Shown here piece by piece: positions 1 to 9,440 of a DNA stretch of 46,836 bases (position 1 is the first letter of the stretch; each line of letters begins with the position of its first letter). The stretch is taken from the NCBI RefSeq assembly GCF_000485595.1, contig NW_014578565.1, positions 12,501-59,336 of the forward strand, given 5' to 3'. The translations under genes and the position numbers were made by a program. This DNA is from Priapulus caudatus (Eukaryota > Priapulida > Priapulimorpha > Priapulimorphida > Priapulidae). The notes under the pieces are model-generated. The model made no database searches, was not told the origin of the DNA, and saw only the letters and a program-made list of their open reading frames with translations.

Positions 1-899
1 ATTATCCGGAAGATTCCTCGGATCAATACCCACGGATATCTCGCAATCCACATCCCTTTCTCCTCATCATACCTCAGCCTTCTTGATCAGCTTCAGTTCT
101 TGTTCCTCTCGGAAACTGAAGTTGTGCCCCGGCATAGGCAATGGCCGCACTTACACCCCCCGCAGCGCGGCATGATCTCCGTGCCCAGCGACTCCCCCTG
201 AAGAATGCATCCGCGGTCTGGGTCGCCCCGCTCTGTTAACACCTTGTGACATGACGCAACCGTGTCATCACCGAGATCCCGGACCCCCATCCCCACAATC
301 CCTAGGCTCCAGTTCAGGGTGCGTTATCCCGGTCATGATGAACTGTGACGAGCACGCTCTACATCGGCCATTCCCCGTGCCGGTCAGTACCTTCATGCAG
401 CAGTGGGTGACTGCCCCTAGGCACACCCCAAACCGATTCTGCATAATATCAGGTGCCTACCATCGGACAGTTCTGGAGTCGGCTGCCACCCGGCCTTCTC
501 ATTCGCAATGAGAAGATCCACTGCCCCTACCGGCCGACGTAGCTTTTCCAGCAGACCTCGCTGGACCCGGGAAATACTCTCCGTAGAATTCCCTCGTCCA
601 ATGGCGCAATATCTCCAGTGATTCTCTCTCACTCCGTAAGCATACACTTTGTGCGTCATTCCTGCAAATCCCGAATCGATACCTCATACAGTCTCGTCTG
701 GTGCGTTTCTCTCACATTCCGCAGTGTAGTCACTTCCACCGTGTGCTCCGTGCTACGATAGTGGTTGGCCTTAGCACACCGCGTGAGTGATAAAATGCCC
801 CGTGGACCCCGTATCCCACAGAACACTCACTCGCCTACCTCCTTGTTACCAGGCACTGACATCATGTGCAGTAGCGTGTTCCGATCCGTTCCCAGGCCG
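1..899 (-). pseudogene. pol: BEL/Pao protease and start of pol, broken
   Basis: Read leftward, this continues the gag copy to its right. Near 796-843 the minus strand encodes VSVLWDTGSTGHFITH, with the DTGS active-site motif of a retroviral-type aspartic protease; this is the best preserved copy of the motif in the window. The rest of the protease and the protease-RT linker follow with several frame changes. The segment is the reverse complement of about 8550-9446 and runs off the window at base 1. Most differences from that copy are one-base indels, so the breaks may be read errors as much as natural decay. The protease would cut the Gag-Pol polyprotein inside the virus-like particle. Confidence 0.75.
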
Positions 900-2765
900 G
901 CCACGTTTGATGACGCTCGCGTGGTTCGGCACCTGCACCCCCTGCGCCACACACCTCTGGCACCACTAGCCCACCGGCTCTAGCGTCACCTCGGCACTCT
1001 AGCATTGCGGGCGCCTGTCCCACTCCCGGCCCTCGCCGTACCCGGCGCCACCCACATTCCCTGTGCGCCGGCGCCACCACATGCTGTTGCCCCGAATTCG
1101 GCGCCACCGACCCGAAGCCGCGCCCGGCTCTGGGTACGTCCACATACACCATTTGACTGCTCACCGGGGCAGCGCTCACCCTGCCACGCTCTGCATGCAC
1201 AACATTGTGTTGTGCCGGGTCCCACCACACTTCATGCACTTCCGTTCTCTAAACTACACCTGTTAGCAACGTGACCGCTCCCAAGGCACTTGAAACAAGC
1301 CCCACTTCTCTCAACCATCATACGTCTCTCTTCTACAGCAGCAGAAACGAAATTTCCACCGACAGTTCTGTGAGGACCACCACAGGCGGCACAATGCAGC
1401 CCTGCACCTAGCTGCTGGCCGACCGCCATCACCGCCCCCCACGCTGACCCCTGGCGCGGCAATCACGCTTGATGTGCTCGGTAGACCCACACGAGAAACA
1501 CTGCCAGTCCTTCGGGATACTCCGCCCGTTAATGCCAGGCCCCGTCCCCTGCATGTGCGCCGTCACACCCTGGTGCCGCACAGACGACATCAAGTATTCG
1601 TACTTCGTTCTCTTTCCGCAGAAACTCGACAAAATGCGGGTAGGGTTTCTCCTGGTCCTCCGCACTTTCTCCAGTATGTGACGAGCCCAATCCTCCCTGC
1701 CGACTCCGGGAGCTTTTCTCGATTTCACCCATCGAGTGCACGTGCTAATCTCGTCACGCATTCCCGGCGCTCCAGACTCGCATCCGCTTTCAAACCACAT
1801 CAACGAATTCGATAAACGCCTTGTGGTCCCAGCAGCCACAAGTTTGCATGCCTTTATTCTCCCAGTATCGCCTCAGTAGCCTTTTCTTGTTGCGTACTTA
1901 TCACCAATACTTTGATCATTTGATCATAGTCATGACTGTAGGCTTCTACCGCCTTGGCAGCCTCCCCCTCAGATGCGTGCGCAAGGCATGACTCAGATAT
2001 TTTCGCGGCCACTGAGCCTCTGCGATCTCCCTCCACGTTCTGATGAACACAGGCCATTCCGTTAAACCGTCCTTCCCCCGCCGAACGTCGGCAGCTGGAG
2101 GCTTCAATCTTTACGTTACCACCCTCAGGGGCCCTGTTTCCGGTTCGGCTCCGCCCGCCATTAGCAGCTCTCCCTTCATGACGATCCCCGTTTCCCATGA
2201 AGATCGCCACCTTGCCATGCAGCTCCGCATCTTCTCCCGTGCGGCAGCACCTGCTGATCCTCTTCCACCAGAGGTCGATCAGTAAGTGAGCAGAGTTCGC
2301 CGAAGAACAACTGCAGTCTGTCCATATCCTCGTTAACTAAAGTACGACAGGATGGTCTCCGTGTTCAGCTGATTGTCAGGTTGCCCGCATTGGCTCTGAA
2401 GGCCTGCAGTTCCCTTGCAGTTTCCCCTTCACCGATATCATCAATGCTCCAACCTCAATCCCCCGTGAGCTTCCTCCACTTGTCCTCGCCGTTCCTCTGC
2501 CGCCCGCTTGACCTCCGCAAGCTTCTTCCTTACGCCGCGGATGTTGGTCGCAGGTCAGCCCAGGCTTCAGTTGCGGGTCCTCCGCTCCCTCCACCCCTGG
2601 CGGAGGCCTCATTGATACTCCAAGGCTTCATCATCATCAATGCTCGTCGCAGATATACTGCAGATCTATCGGAAGGTAATCATCTTCCACCACTTCTCGA
2701 AGCGGACTATCTTTCTCCGGAGCTTGCCCCTCCACTTCTCCATCTCCCTTAGCTGCTTTTGACAT
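900..2765 (-). pseudogene. gag: BEL/Pao retrotransposon gag, leftward copy, broken
   Basis: The first Met codon is at 2765 on the minus strand and opens MSKAAKGDGEVEGQ; about 40 codons follow before the first frame change. This start is missing from the rightward gag, so it is the only view of the Gag N-terminus here. Next come a charged coiled-coil-like stretch (about 2390-2600), a Pao-type capsid region (DUF1759-like, about 1700-2130) and zinc knuckles; a CX2CX4HX4C knuckle lies near 1465-1510 and another near 1270-1310. Compared with 6818-8595, most differences are single-base indels, so no long frame survives. Gag packages the element RNA. I infer one family for all the BEL pieces here. 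Confidence 0.8.
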
Positions 2766-3090
2766 GACGACACACTCTTTTACTGCCACGGTCAAAAATG
2801 TTGAAATGTGACGCCTTAGCAGGGGAAAAAATACACGGGGGCGGCGGGCGATTTCGCCCCCGAAATGCGCAAAAAGACGGTCCCCGATAAATTACGATAT
2901 CGGGGCGACCCCAAAAGCAAAAGCGCCTGGAAATCGATTGTCCAGGTCGGGTTCCGCGCCTTGCCGACTCGCTCGCCTCTGCCGCTAGCGGCAGCCGGTT
3001 CCACGGGCCGCGGTAGAATTCCTGGTACGTGTGGCTGTCAGTGTTTTCATTAAGCCATTGCATGTGTTGTATTTGCTTCAATCAAGCGGG
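2766..3090 (-). other. Possible untranslated leader of the leftward BEL copy
   Basis: This lies directly upstream of the leftward gag Met codon and has no matching counterpart elsewhere in the window. It contains a GC-rich stretch with a short inverted repeat (GGGGGCG/CGCCCCC-like) near 2838-2865. By position it should hold the 5' leader, primer-binding site and perhaps LTR end, but I cannot identify a primer-binding site or LTR border. The assignment rests on position alone. Confidence 0.3.
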
Positions 3091-3099
3091 CGCCGCGCC

Positions 3100-3405
3100 G
3101 TGCGACGTATTTACGTGGTTGTGCCTGTGGCGTGGCTTCGGTGTCTGCCTGCGCGCGTGCGTGCGTGCCGGTTGTGCCTGCTAGGCGTGCCTTTGCGGTG
3201 TGTGCCTAGGCGCGCGTGCGGTGCGCTGCGCCGCGTGCGTGCTGCGCGTGAACGACTGTGCGTGCTGCGGGGTGCTGTGTGTCGCCGGTGTGCTGCGGCG
3301 TGCTTGCGTAGTGTGCTGCGCGCGTGCGTGCGTGCCTGCGCGCGTTGCGTGCCTGCGATGCGGCGTGCGTGTGTGCGGGCTTGCCTGCGGCGCAGTGGCC
3401 TACGT
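3100..3405. repeat. GC-rich TGCG/GTGC low-complexity tract
   Basis: About 300 bases dominated by alternating purine-pyrimidine words such as GTGCGTGC, TGCGCGCG and GTGTGC, with imperfect periodicity. Open frames across it are Cys/Arg/Ala-rich in every register, which is a composition effect and not a gene. Such alternating tracts can adopt Z-DNA and are hard to assemble. It sits between the leftward gag leader and the rightward pol fragment. Confidence 0.6.
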
Positions 3406-3849
3406 TAGACCCGTAGGATTTATAGACACGTTAATCACGGAATCCTATGAAATTCATCAGTATAATTTTTCCTGCGCAACACCTCGTGTGTCATTCCGAT
3501 TGTAGCTTTTTTTGTCAATTCCCCCGAAAGAGTTTGCTGCCCGCTCTCTCATTTAGTCCAGCATTGCATTTAAGATAAGATGATTCAGTACCACGCGTGA
3601 AACAATCGTGCCCCCCCCATACTTCAATCAATGCGCCCCTGCAGCAGGCACGTACGCAGCGTCGATGTGCACACATTCACACGTGCCTCGCGGGCCCGCC
3701 TTTCTCAAACCCCTCTGAGCTTCCAGGCCCTACGCGGGCTTGACCCCAGCCGCAGGAGACTTGCGGTATAAACAATCGATTCTCCTAGAACTCGTACAGA
3801 GCGGAATTCCACTATTTGGGCTAGCCGTATAGTTCTGTGGTTTAGCTGA
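3406..3849. other. Unassigned spacer between the BEL fragments
   Basis: About 440 bases of mixed composition with a short poly-C (about 3611-3618). I see no coding frame, LTR match or other repeat. Homology to the second pol copy (from about 9852) starts abruptly at about 3850, so the left border of the pol fragment is a truncation or join. Confidence 0.4.
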
Positions 3850-4794
3850 AACGACCAGCATTGTCATCGGTTCCTGTGGAGGGTCTGTGATGAGTCGGCA
3901 GAACCGAGCGTGTATGCTATCACGGCGGTCAACATGGGGGACAAGCCTGCAGGCACGATCGCAACAGAGGCATTGTATGCGACGGCGGAAAGGTGCAGGG
4001 ATAGTTATCCGGAGGCCGCAGACATGATACGTGACTCCACGTACATGGACGACCTGATTGATTCGTGTGAGGGGGCATCGAGAGGCATAAAGTTAGCGGA
4101 AGATGTGTCGACGGTCATGGGAACAGGCAACTTCCGGATTAAAGGCTGGAGGTTTACCGGCGGAAACGGAACTGGGTCGTCGGTGCCATTACTTCCGTCC
4201 GGTGGCGACTCGGTGCGGGTGTTGGGTATGTTGTGGGACAATGTGGCGGACGAGTTTCACTACCGGGTGAAGATCAATTTCTCGAAGAAGAAAAAGGGCG
4301 TGAGAATGGAGCCGGACGTCCGGTGCCAGGATCTGGGGGCGTCGTTGCCGGCAACGCTCACGCGCCGGCTCGTGTTGGAGCAGGTCATGGGTATATTTGA
4401 TCCGTACGGTTTTCTTGTGCCTTTTACGATGAAGGCGAAGTTTCTGCTCCGCGAGACGTGGATTTGGCGGCTGGGTTGGGATGACCCGCTGCCGGAGGTG
4501 CTGCGGCAGAAATGGGAAGAATTTTTTAGTGGGATGTACGGGATTGAGGAACTGGCCATAAGTCGATGTGTGAAGCCACGAGGCGCTGTGGGGGCCCCGA
4601 TAATGATCACGTTCTCAGATGGCAGTGAGAAGGGGTATGGTGCTGCTGCGTATCTGCGTTGGGATTTGGAAGGAGGGGGAGCAAAAAGCTCACTTGTTTT
4701 GGCCAAGGGGAGAGTTGCGCCGGTAAAACGGATTACCGTGCCACGGCTTGAGTTGAATGGTGCGGTTGTTGCAAAGAGAATCCGGAGATTCTAG
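3850..4794 (+). pseudogene. pol: BEL/Pao pol: C-terminal reverse transcriptase and start of RNase H
   Basis: The frame is open from 3850 to a TAG at 4792-4794. It begins inside the reverse transcriptase, at HRFLWR; the fingers and part of the palm are missing. It then carries VNMGDKPAG and the catalytic YMDDL (Tyr codon at 4042). The C-terminal part matches the Pao peptidase A17/RNase H region, with FSDGS and VPRLELNGAVV, which hold the first Asp and the Glu of RNase H. The TAG falls before the second RNase H Asp. The next codon stays in the same frame, so one stop separates this from 4795-6645; the second copy has TTG at that spot. RT copies element RNA into DNA in cytoplasmic particles. The fragment lacks a start and cannot act alone. 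Confidence 0.85.
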
Positions 4795-6645
4795 GTGACT
4801 GAGATGAGGATCGAATGTCGGGAGATCATACAGCTGGTTGATTCGCAGACGGTGTTGGGAATGCTCAACAAAACGTCGCAAAGATTTTCGCCGTACATGG
4901 GTAGGAGGGTCGGCGAGATTCAGGCGGCGTCCAAGGTCGGTGAAAATGGACAGTTGATTGAGTGGGCATGGATAGAGGGAAAATTGAACATCGCTGATTG
5001 GATCACCCGGGGGAAGGAGCCGGATCAGCTGGCGGGAAGCGGGGAGTGGGTAAATGGGCCGGAATTTCTGTCTCAACCGGTGAACACGTGGCCTATCAGT
5101 CGCTGCTCGCCACGTGACTTACCCAAGGAGGCGGAGGAGAGGGTCTCAGTCATGATGACGTCGGTTGCGGGAAAAACTGGCGCACCACGGCAAAACGCCA
5201 ACGGTGTACCGACTCGTGATGAGCTGGAAAAGGCGCGAGTCTACTGGATCAGGCAGTGCCAGCTGGACATCAAAGATGAACTAGAGGCGTCTGTGCAGCC
5301 TGGGTCCGGCGGGCGCTACCGTCGTCTTGGCCCGGTGTTGGACCAGTGGGGTATGTGGGTGGTGGGTGAGCGAGTGAAGCATCACGTTGAGTTCACATCG
5401 TCCAAAGAACTGCCGCCCATACTGCCAAGTCGACACAGATTCTCGGTGCTGGCAATGGAGGAGGCACATGGCGCCGGACACGGCGGCGTCACCACCACAC
5501 TGGCGAAGTTCCGGCGACGCTATTGGATAACGCAGGGAGGAAAATTGGCGAAGAATGTGCGCGGACGGTGCGTCGTCTGTAGGAAGACAGACAAGCGGCA
5601 CGTGCAGCAGGTGATGGGCCCACTACCCGAGGGGTTACTAAAGCCGGCGCCAGTGTGGGCTCACATGGGTCTGGACTTATTCGGACCGTTCCGCATTCGG
5701 GGGACAGTGAATAAGCGCACGACTGGTAAGGCCTATGGGGTTTTGTTTGTGTGCTTGCTCTCTAAGGCCGTGCATTTGGAGCTGATTGACGGATACTCAA
5801 CGTCAAGTTTTTTGATGGGCCTGAGGAGGTTTGCTGCAGTGAGAGGGTGGCCGCAGGTGATATACAGTGACGGTGGCACACAACTGACTAGTGCGGCTGC
5901 AGAAATCGAGCAAGTGTGGGAGAAGCTTGACGCGGTCGAGTTGGAGGAGATTGGGGGCAAAAATGGATTCTCGTGGAGGTTTGGTCCTGGTGATTCACCG
6001 TGGAGGCAAGGGACCGCCGAGCGTTTGATTGGGTGGGTGAAGCGCACAATCACGCTGGCGGTGGGAGATACCCGTCTCAACTTCTCCGAGCTACTGACTG
6101 TATTTTATGAGGCAATGCAGTTGGTGAATCAGCGGCCGGTGGGAGTGAAGCCGCGAGATGACGGGGAACATGAGTTTCTCTGTCCGAACGATCTGTTGCT
6201 CGGGAGAGCATCAGCGCAGACCCCGCCCGGACCGTACAGCGTGCAGGGTGCAGCACAGGATAGGCTACGCTTAGTACAGCGTACGGTGGACTCGTTCTGG
6301 TCTCGCTGGGCGAAGGAGGTGGCGCCGAACCTGCTAGTCAGGAGGAAGTGGCACCACGCGCAGCGAGACGTCAAGGTCGGCGACCTCGTGCTAGTGGCCG
6401 ACGCGAATGCGGTGCGTGGGAGTTATCACATGGCCGTGGTGAGTGGCGTCACCAAGGGCTCGGACGGTCGGGTTCGTACTTGTGCGGTGGCCTACAAGAA
6501 CTTTCCGGCATCGGAGAAGCTGGATGCGTATGGTGGTGCGAAGTACACGGCCGTCAGGCGAGCGGTGCAGCGGCTCGTGGTTGTGTTGCCCGTAGACGAA
6601 CAAGGTGCTGATACCGGGTTCGGGTACGAGCCGGACGTTGAGTGA
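4795..6645 (+). CDS. pol: BEL/Pao RNase H C-terminus, integrase and DUF5641 domain
   Basis: A clean frame of 616 codons following an in-frame TAG. Counting from 4795, the first 70 residues finish RNase H (VDSQTVLGML, NIADWITRG). The integrase zinc-binding domain has H225, H229, C259 and C262. The catalytic core shows D294 (GLDLFGPF), D359 (YSDGG) and E409 (GTAERLIG), a complete DDE triad. The C-terminus (about 480-600, with GDLVLVAD) matches the DUF5641 domain found at the end of BEL/Pao integrases. Integrase joins element cDNA to the chromosome. Position 4795 is not a true start; the protein would normally be cut from a polyprotein. This is the best preserved enzyme region in the window. Confidence 0.88.
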   Translation: MTEMRIECREIIQLVDSQTVLGMLNKTSQRFSPYMGRRVGEIQAASKVGENGQLIEWAWIEGKLNIADWITRGKEPDQLAGSGEWVNGPEFLSQPVNTWPISRCSPRDLPKEAEERVSVMMTSVAGKTGAPRQNANGVPTRDELEKARVYWIRQCQLDIKDELEASVQPGSGGRYRRLGPVLDQWGMWVVGERVKHHVEFTSSKELPPILPSRHRFSVLAMEEAHGAGHGGVTTTLAKFRRRYWITQGGKLAKNVRGRCVVCRKTDKRHVQQVMGPLPEGLLKPAPVWAHMGLDLFGPFRIRGTVNKRTTGKAYGVLFVCLLSKAVHLELIDGYSTSSFLMGLRRFAAVRGWPQVIYSDGGTQLTSAAAEIEQVWEKLDAVELEEIGGKNGFSWRFGPGDSPWRQGTAERLIGWVKRTITLAVGDTRLNFSELLTVFYEAMQLVNQRPVGVKPRDDGEHEFLCPNDLLLGRASAQTPPGPYSVQGAAQDRLRLVQRTVDSFWSRWAKEVAPNLLVRRKWHHAQRDVKVGDLVLVADANAVRGSYHMAVVSGVTKGSDGRVRTCAVAYKNFPASEKLDAYGGAKYTAVRRAVQRLVVVLPVDEQGADTGFGYEPDVE

Positions 6646-6815
6646 GTGTGACACTCTCGATCCGTACCGCGCTTTCGAGGTCGTGGAGGTGTGTTGTGTT
6701 CTTATGTGCGTGTGACGCGGCACGGATCGGGCCGGGGAACGTTTGCGGTTACCACCGATAGGTGGCACGGATTGGGCCGGGGAAAGTTTGCGGTTGTCAC
6801 GGATAGGGGTCACCG
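6646..6815 (+). other. 3' untranslated end of BEL pol copy A, fused to gag
   Basis: This follows the integrase stop. It carries two tandem copies of a GGCACGGAT-GGGCCGGGGAA unit (about 6718-6805), then a purine run (GGATAGGGG) that could be the polypurine tract. Instead of an LTR, the sequence passes straight into the interior of gag at about 6810-6818. The second copy has the same two units at about 12845-12925 but then continues into GGGGGCCGG and unique DNA, so the fusion is specific to this spot. Confidence 0.6.
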
Positions 6816-6817
6816 CA

Positions 6818-7054
6818 ACTGAAGCCTGGGTGGCTGACCTGCGGACCAACATCCGCGGCGTAAGGAAGAAGCTTGCGGAGGTCAAGCGGGCGGCAGAGGA
6901 ACGGCGAGGACAAGTGGAGGAAGCTCAGCGGGGGATTGAGGTTGGGGCATTGGTGATATCGGTGAAGGGGAAACTGCAGAGGGAACTGCAGGCCTTCAGA
7001 GCCAATGCGGGCAACCTCGACAATCAGCTGAACACGGAGACCTCTGTGACTTAG
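6818..7054 (+). pseudogene. gag: BEL/Pao gag N-terminal segment (coiled coil), missing its start
   Basis: Open in one frame from the pol/gag junction to a TAG at 7052-7054. The product is rich in charged residues with heptad-like spacing (TNIRGVRKKLAEVKRAAEER) and is probably a coiled coil used in Gag assembly. The preceding ~80 codons seen in the leftward copy (from Met at 2765) are absent. The next gag segment lies in another frame, so at least one base has been gained or lost near 7040-7060; the leftward copy is also shifted near the matching place (about 2330-2350). Confidence 0.7.
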
Positions 7055-7065
7055 TTAACGAGGAT

Positions 7066-8595
7066 ATGGACAGACTGCAGTTGTTCTTCGGCGAACTCTG
7101 CTCACTTACTGATCGACCTCTGGTGGAAGAGGATCAGCAGGTGGCTGCCGCACGGGAGAAGATGCGGGAGCTGCATGGCAAGGTGGCGATCTTCATGGGA
7201 AAACGGGGATCGTCAATGAAGGGAGAGCTGCCTAATGGCGGGGGCGGAGCCCGAACCGGAAACAGGGCCCCTGAGGGTGGTAACGTAAAGATTGAAGCCC
7301 TCCAGCTGCCGACGTTCGGCGGGGGGAAGGACGGTTTAACGGAATGGCCTGTGTTCATCAGAACGTGGAGGGAGATCGCAGAGGCTCAGTGGCCGCGAAA
7401 ATATCTGAGTCATGCCTTGCGCACGCATCTGAGGGGGGAGGCTGCCAAGGCGGTAGAAGCCTACAGTCATGACTATGATCAAATGATCAAAGTACTTGGT
7501 GATAAGTACGGCAACAAGAAAAAGGCTACTGAGGCGATACTGGGAGAAATAAAGGCATGCAAACTTGTGGCTGCTGGGAACCACAAGGCGTTTATCGAAT
7601 TCGTTGATGTGGTTATGAAAGCGGATGCGAGTCTGGAGGCGCTGGGAATGCGTGACGAGATTAGCACGTGCACCTCGATGGGTGAAATCGAGAAAAAGCT
7701 CCCGGAGTCGGCAAGGGAGGATTGGGCTCGTCACATACTGGAGAAAAGTGCGGAGGACCAGGAGAAACCCTACCCGCATTTTGTCGAGTTTCTGCGGAAA
7801 GAGAAGTCGAAGTACGAATACTTGATGTCGTCTGTGCGGCACCAGGGGGTGGTGACGGCGCACATGCAGGGGACGGGGCCTGGCATTAACGGGCGGAGTA
7901 TCCCGAAGGACTGGCAGTGTTTCTCGTGTGGGTCTACCGAGCACATCAAGCGTGATTGCCCGGCCAGGGGTCAGCGTGGGGGCGGTGATGGCGGTCGGCA
8001 GCAGCTAGGTGCAGGGCTGCATTGTGCCGCCTGTGGTGGTCCTCACAGAACTGTCGGGTGCGGAAATTTCGTTTCTGCTGCTGTAGAAGAGAGACGTATG
8101 ATGGTTGAGAGAAGTGGGGCTTGTTTCAAGTGCCTTGGGAGCGGTCACGTTGCTAACACTAACAGGTGTAAGTTTAGAGAACGGAAGTGCATGAAGTGTG
8201 GTGGGACCCGGCACAACACAATGTTGTGCATGCAGAGCGTGGCAGGGTTGAGCGCTGCACCGGTGAGCAGTCAAATGGTGTATGTGGACGTACCCAGAGC
8301 CGGGCGCGGCTTCGGGGTCGGTGGCGCCGAATTCGGGGCAACAGCATGTGGTGGCGCCGGGCGCGACAGCGGAATGTGGGGTGGCGCCGGGTACGGCGGA
8401 GGGCCGCGGAGTGGGACAGGCGCCCGCAATGCTATGAGTGCCGGAGGTGACGCTAGAGCCGGTGGCGGTAGTGGTGCCAGAGGTGGTGTTGGCGCCAGGT
8501 GGTGCAGGTGCCGAACCCACGCGAGCGTCATCAAACGTGGCCGGCCTGGGAACGGATCGGAACACGCTACTGCACATGATGTCAGTGCCTGGTAA
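7066..8595 (+). CDS. gag: BEL/Pao gag: capsid region and four zinc knuckles
   Basis: A clean frame of 509 codons. Residues about 76-225 match the Pao retrotransposon gag region (DUF1759-like; LPTFGG, EWPVFIRTW). Cys/His zinc knuckles follow at about residues 285-298 (CX2CX4HX4C), 320-332, 353-368 and 375-388, the row typical of BEL/Pao Gag, which bind element RNA. After about residue 395 the product is Gly-rich, and the last ~50 residues are probably read out of frame: the frame that leads into the protease (8438-8668) is shifted by one base and overlaps this end. The Met at 7066 is internal; the real N-terminus is upstream. Confidence 0.85.
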   Translation: MDRLQLFFGELCSLTDRPLVEEDQQVAAAREKMRELHGKVAIFMGKRGSSMKGELPNGGGGARTGNRAPEGGNVKIEALQLPTFGGGKDGLTEWPVFIRTWREIAEAQWPRKYLSHALRTHLRGEAAKAVEAYSHDYDQMIKVLGDKYGNKKKATEAILGEIKACKLVAAGNHKAFIEFVDVVMKADASLEALGMRDEISTCTSMGEIEKKLPESAREDWARHILEKSAEDQEKPYPHFVEFLRKEKSKYEYLMSSVRHQGVVTAHMQGTGPGINGRSIPKDWQCFSCGSTEHIKRDCPARGQRGGGDGGRQQLGAGLHCAACGGPHRTVGCGNFVSAAVEERRMMVERSGACFKCLGSGHVANTNRCKFRERKCMKCGGTRHNTMLCMQSVAGLSAAPVSSQMVYVDVPRAGRGFGVGGAEFGATACGGAGRDSGMWGGAGYGGGPRSGTGARNAMSAGGDARAGGGSGARGGVGARWCRCRTHASVIKRGRPGNGSEHATAHDVSAW

Positions 8596-9440
8596 CAAGG
8601 GAGGTAGGCGAGTGAGTGTTCTGTGGGATACGGGTCCACGGGGCATTTTTCACTCACGCGTGTGCTAAGCCAACGCATATTCGTAGCACGAGCACACGGT
8701 GGAAGTGACTACACTGCGGAATGTGAGAGAAACGCACCAGACGAGACTGTATGAGGTATCGATTCGGGATTTGCAGGGAAGACGCACAAAGTGTATGCTC
8801 GGAGTGGGAGAGAATCACTGGAGATATTGCGCCATTGGACGAGGAATTCTAACGGAGAGTATTTCCCCGGGGTCAGCGAGGTCTGCTGAAAAGCTACCGT
8901 CGGCCGGTAGGTGCAGTGGATCTTCTCATTGCGAATGAGAAGGCCGGGTGGCAGCCGACTCCAGAACTGTCCGCATGGTAGCAGCCTGATATGATTATGC
9001 AGAATGGTTTGGGGGTTGTGCCTAGGGGCAGTCACCCACTGCGCATGAAGGTACTGACCGGCACGGGGATGGGCCGATGTAGAGCGTGCTCGTCACAGTT
9101 CATCATGACCGGGATAACGCACCCTGAACTGGAGCCTAGGGATTGTGGGGATGGGGGTCCGGGATCTCGGTGATGACACGGTTGCGTCATGTCACAAGGT
9201 GTTAACAGAGCGGGGCGACCCAGAGCCCGGATGCATTCTTCAGGGCGGAGTCGCTGGGCACGGAGATCATGCCGCGCTGCGGGGGTGTAAGTGCGGCCAT
9301 TGCCCTATGCCGGGGCACAACTTCAGTTTCCGAGAGGAACAAGAAACTTGAAGCTTGATACAAGAAGGCCTGAGGTATGATGAGGAGAAAGGATGTGGAT
9401 TGCGAGATATCCGTGGGTAATTGATCCGAGGAATCTTCCG
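8438..9440 (+). pseudogene. pol: BEL/Pao protease and linker, broken
   Basis: The first part (8438-8668) is open and reads VAGLGTDRNTLLHMMSVPGN, then VSVLWDTG, the start of the aspartic protease active site. One G is missing from the run after DTG compared with the leftward copy, so the frame is lost inside the active site. Later parts (SIRDLQGR at about 8760-8785) are recognisable but in changing frames up to about 9440. This is the point where the clean sequence on the left gives way to sequence full of one-base indels. Function would be Gag-Pol processing. Confidence 0.7.

Noticed and set aside
2766-3100. A tRNA primer-binding site for the leftward BEL copy
   Set aside because: Candidate TGG-starting words exist, but none could be tied to a tRNA 3' end with confidence.
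3031-3505. Cys/Arg-rich frames in the TGCG tract
   Set aside because: Composition alone keeps several frames open at once; no domain is present.
7066-8668. Programmed gag-protease frameshifting in the BEL element
   Set aside because: The frames do overlap at 8438-8595, but indels are frequent from this point on and no slippery site is evident.
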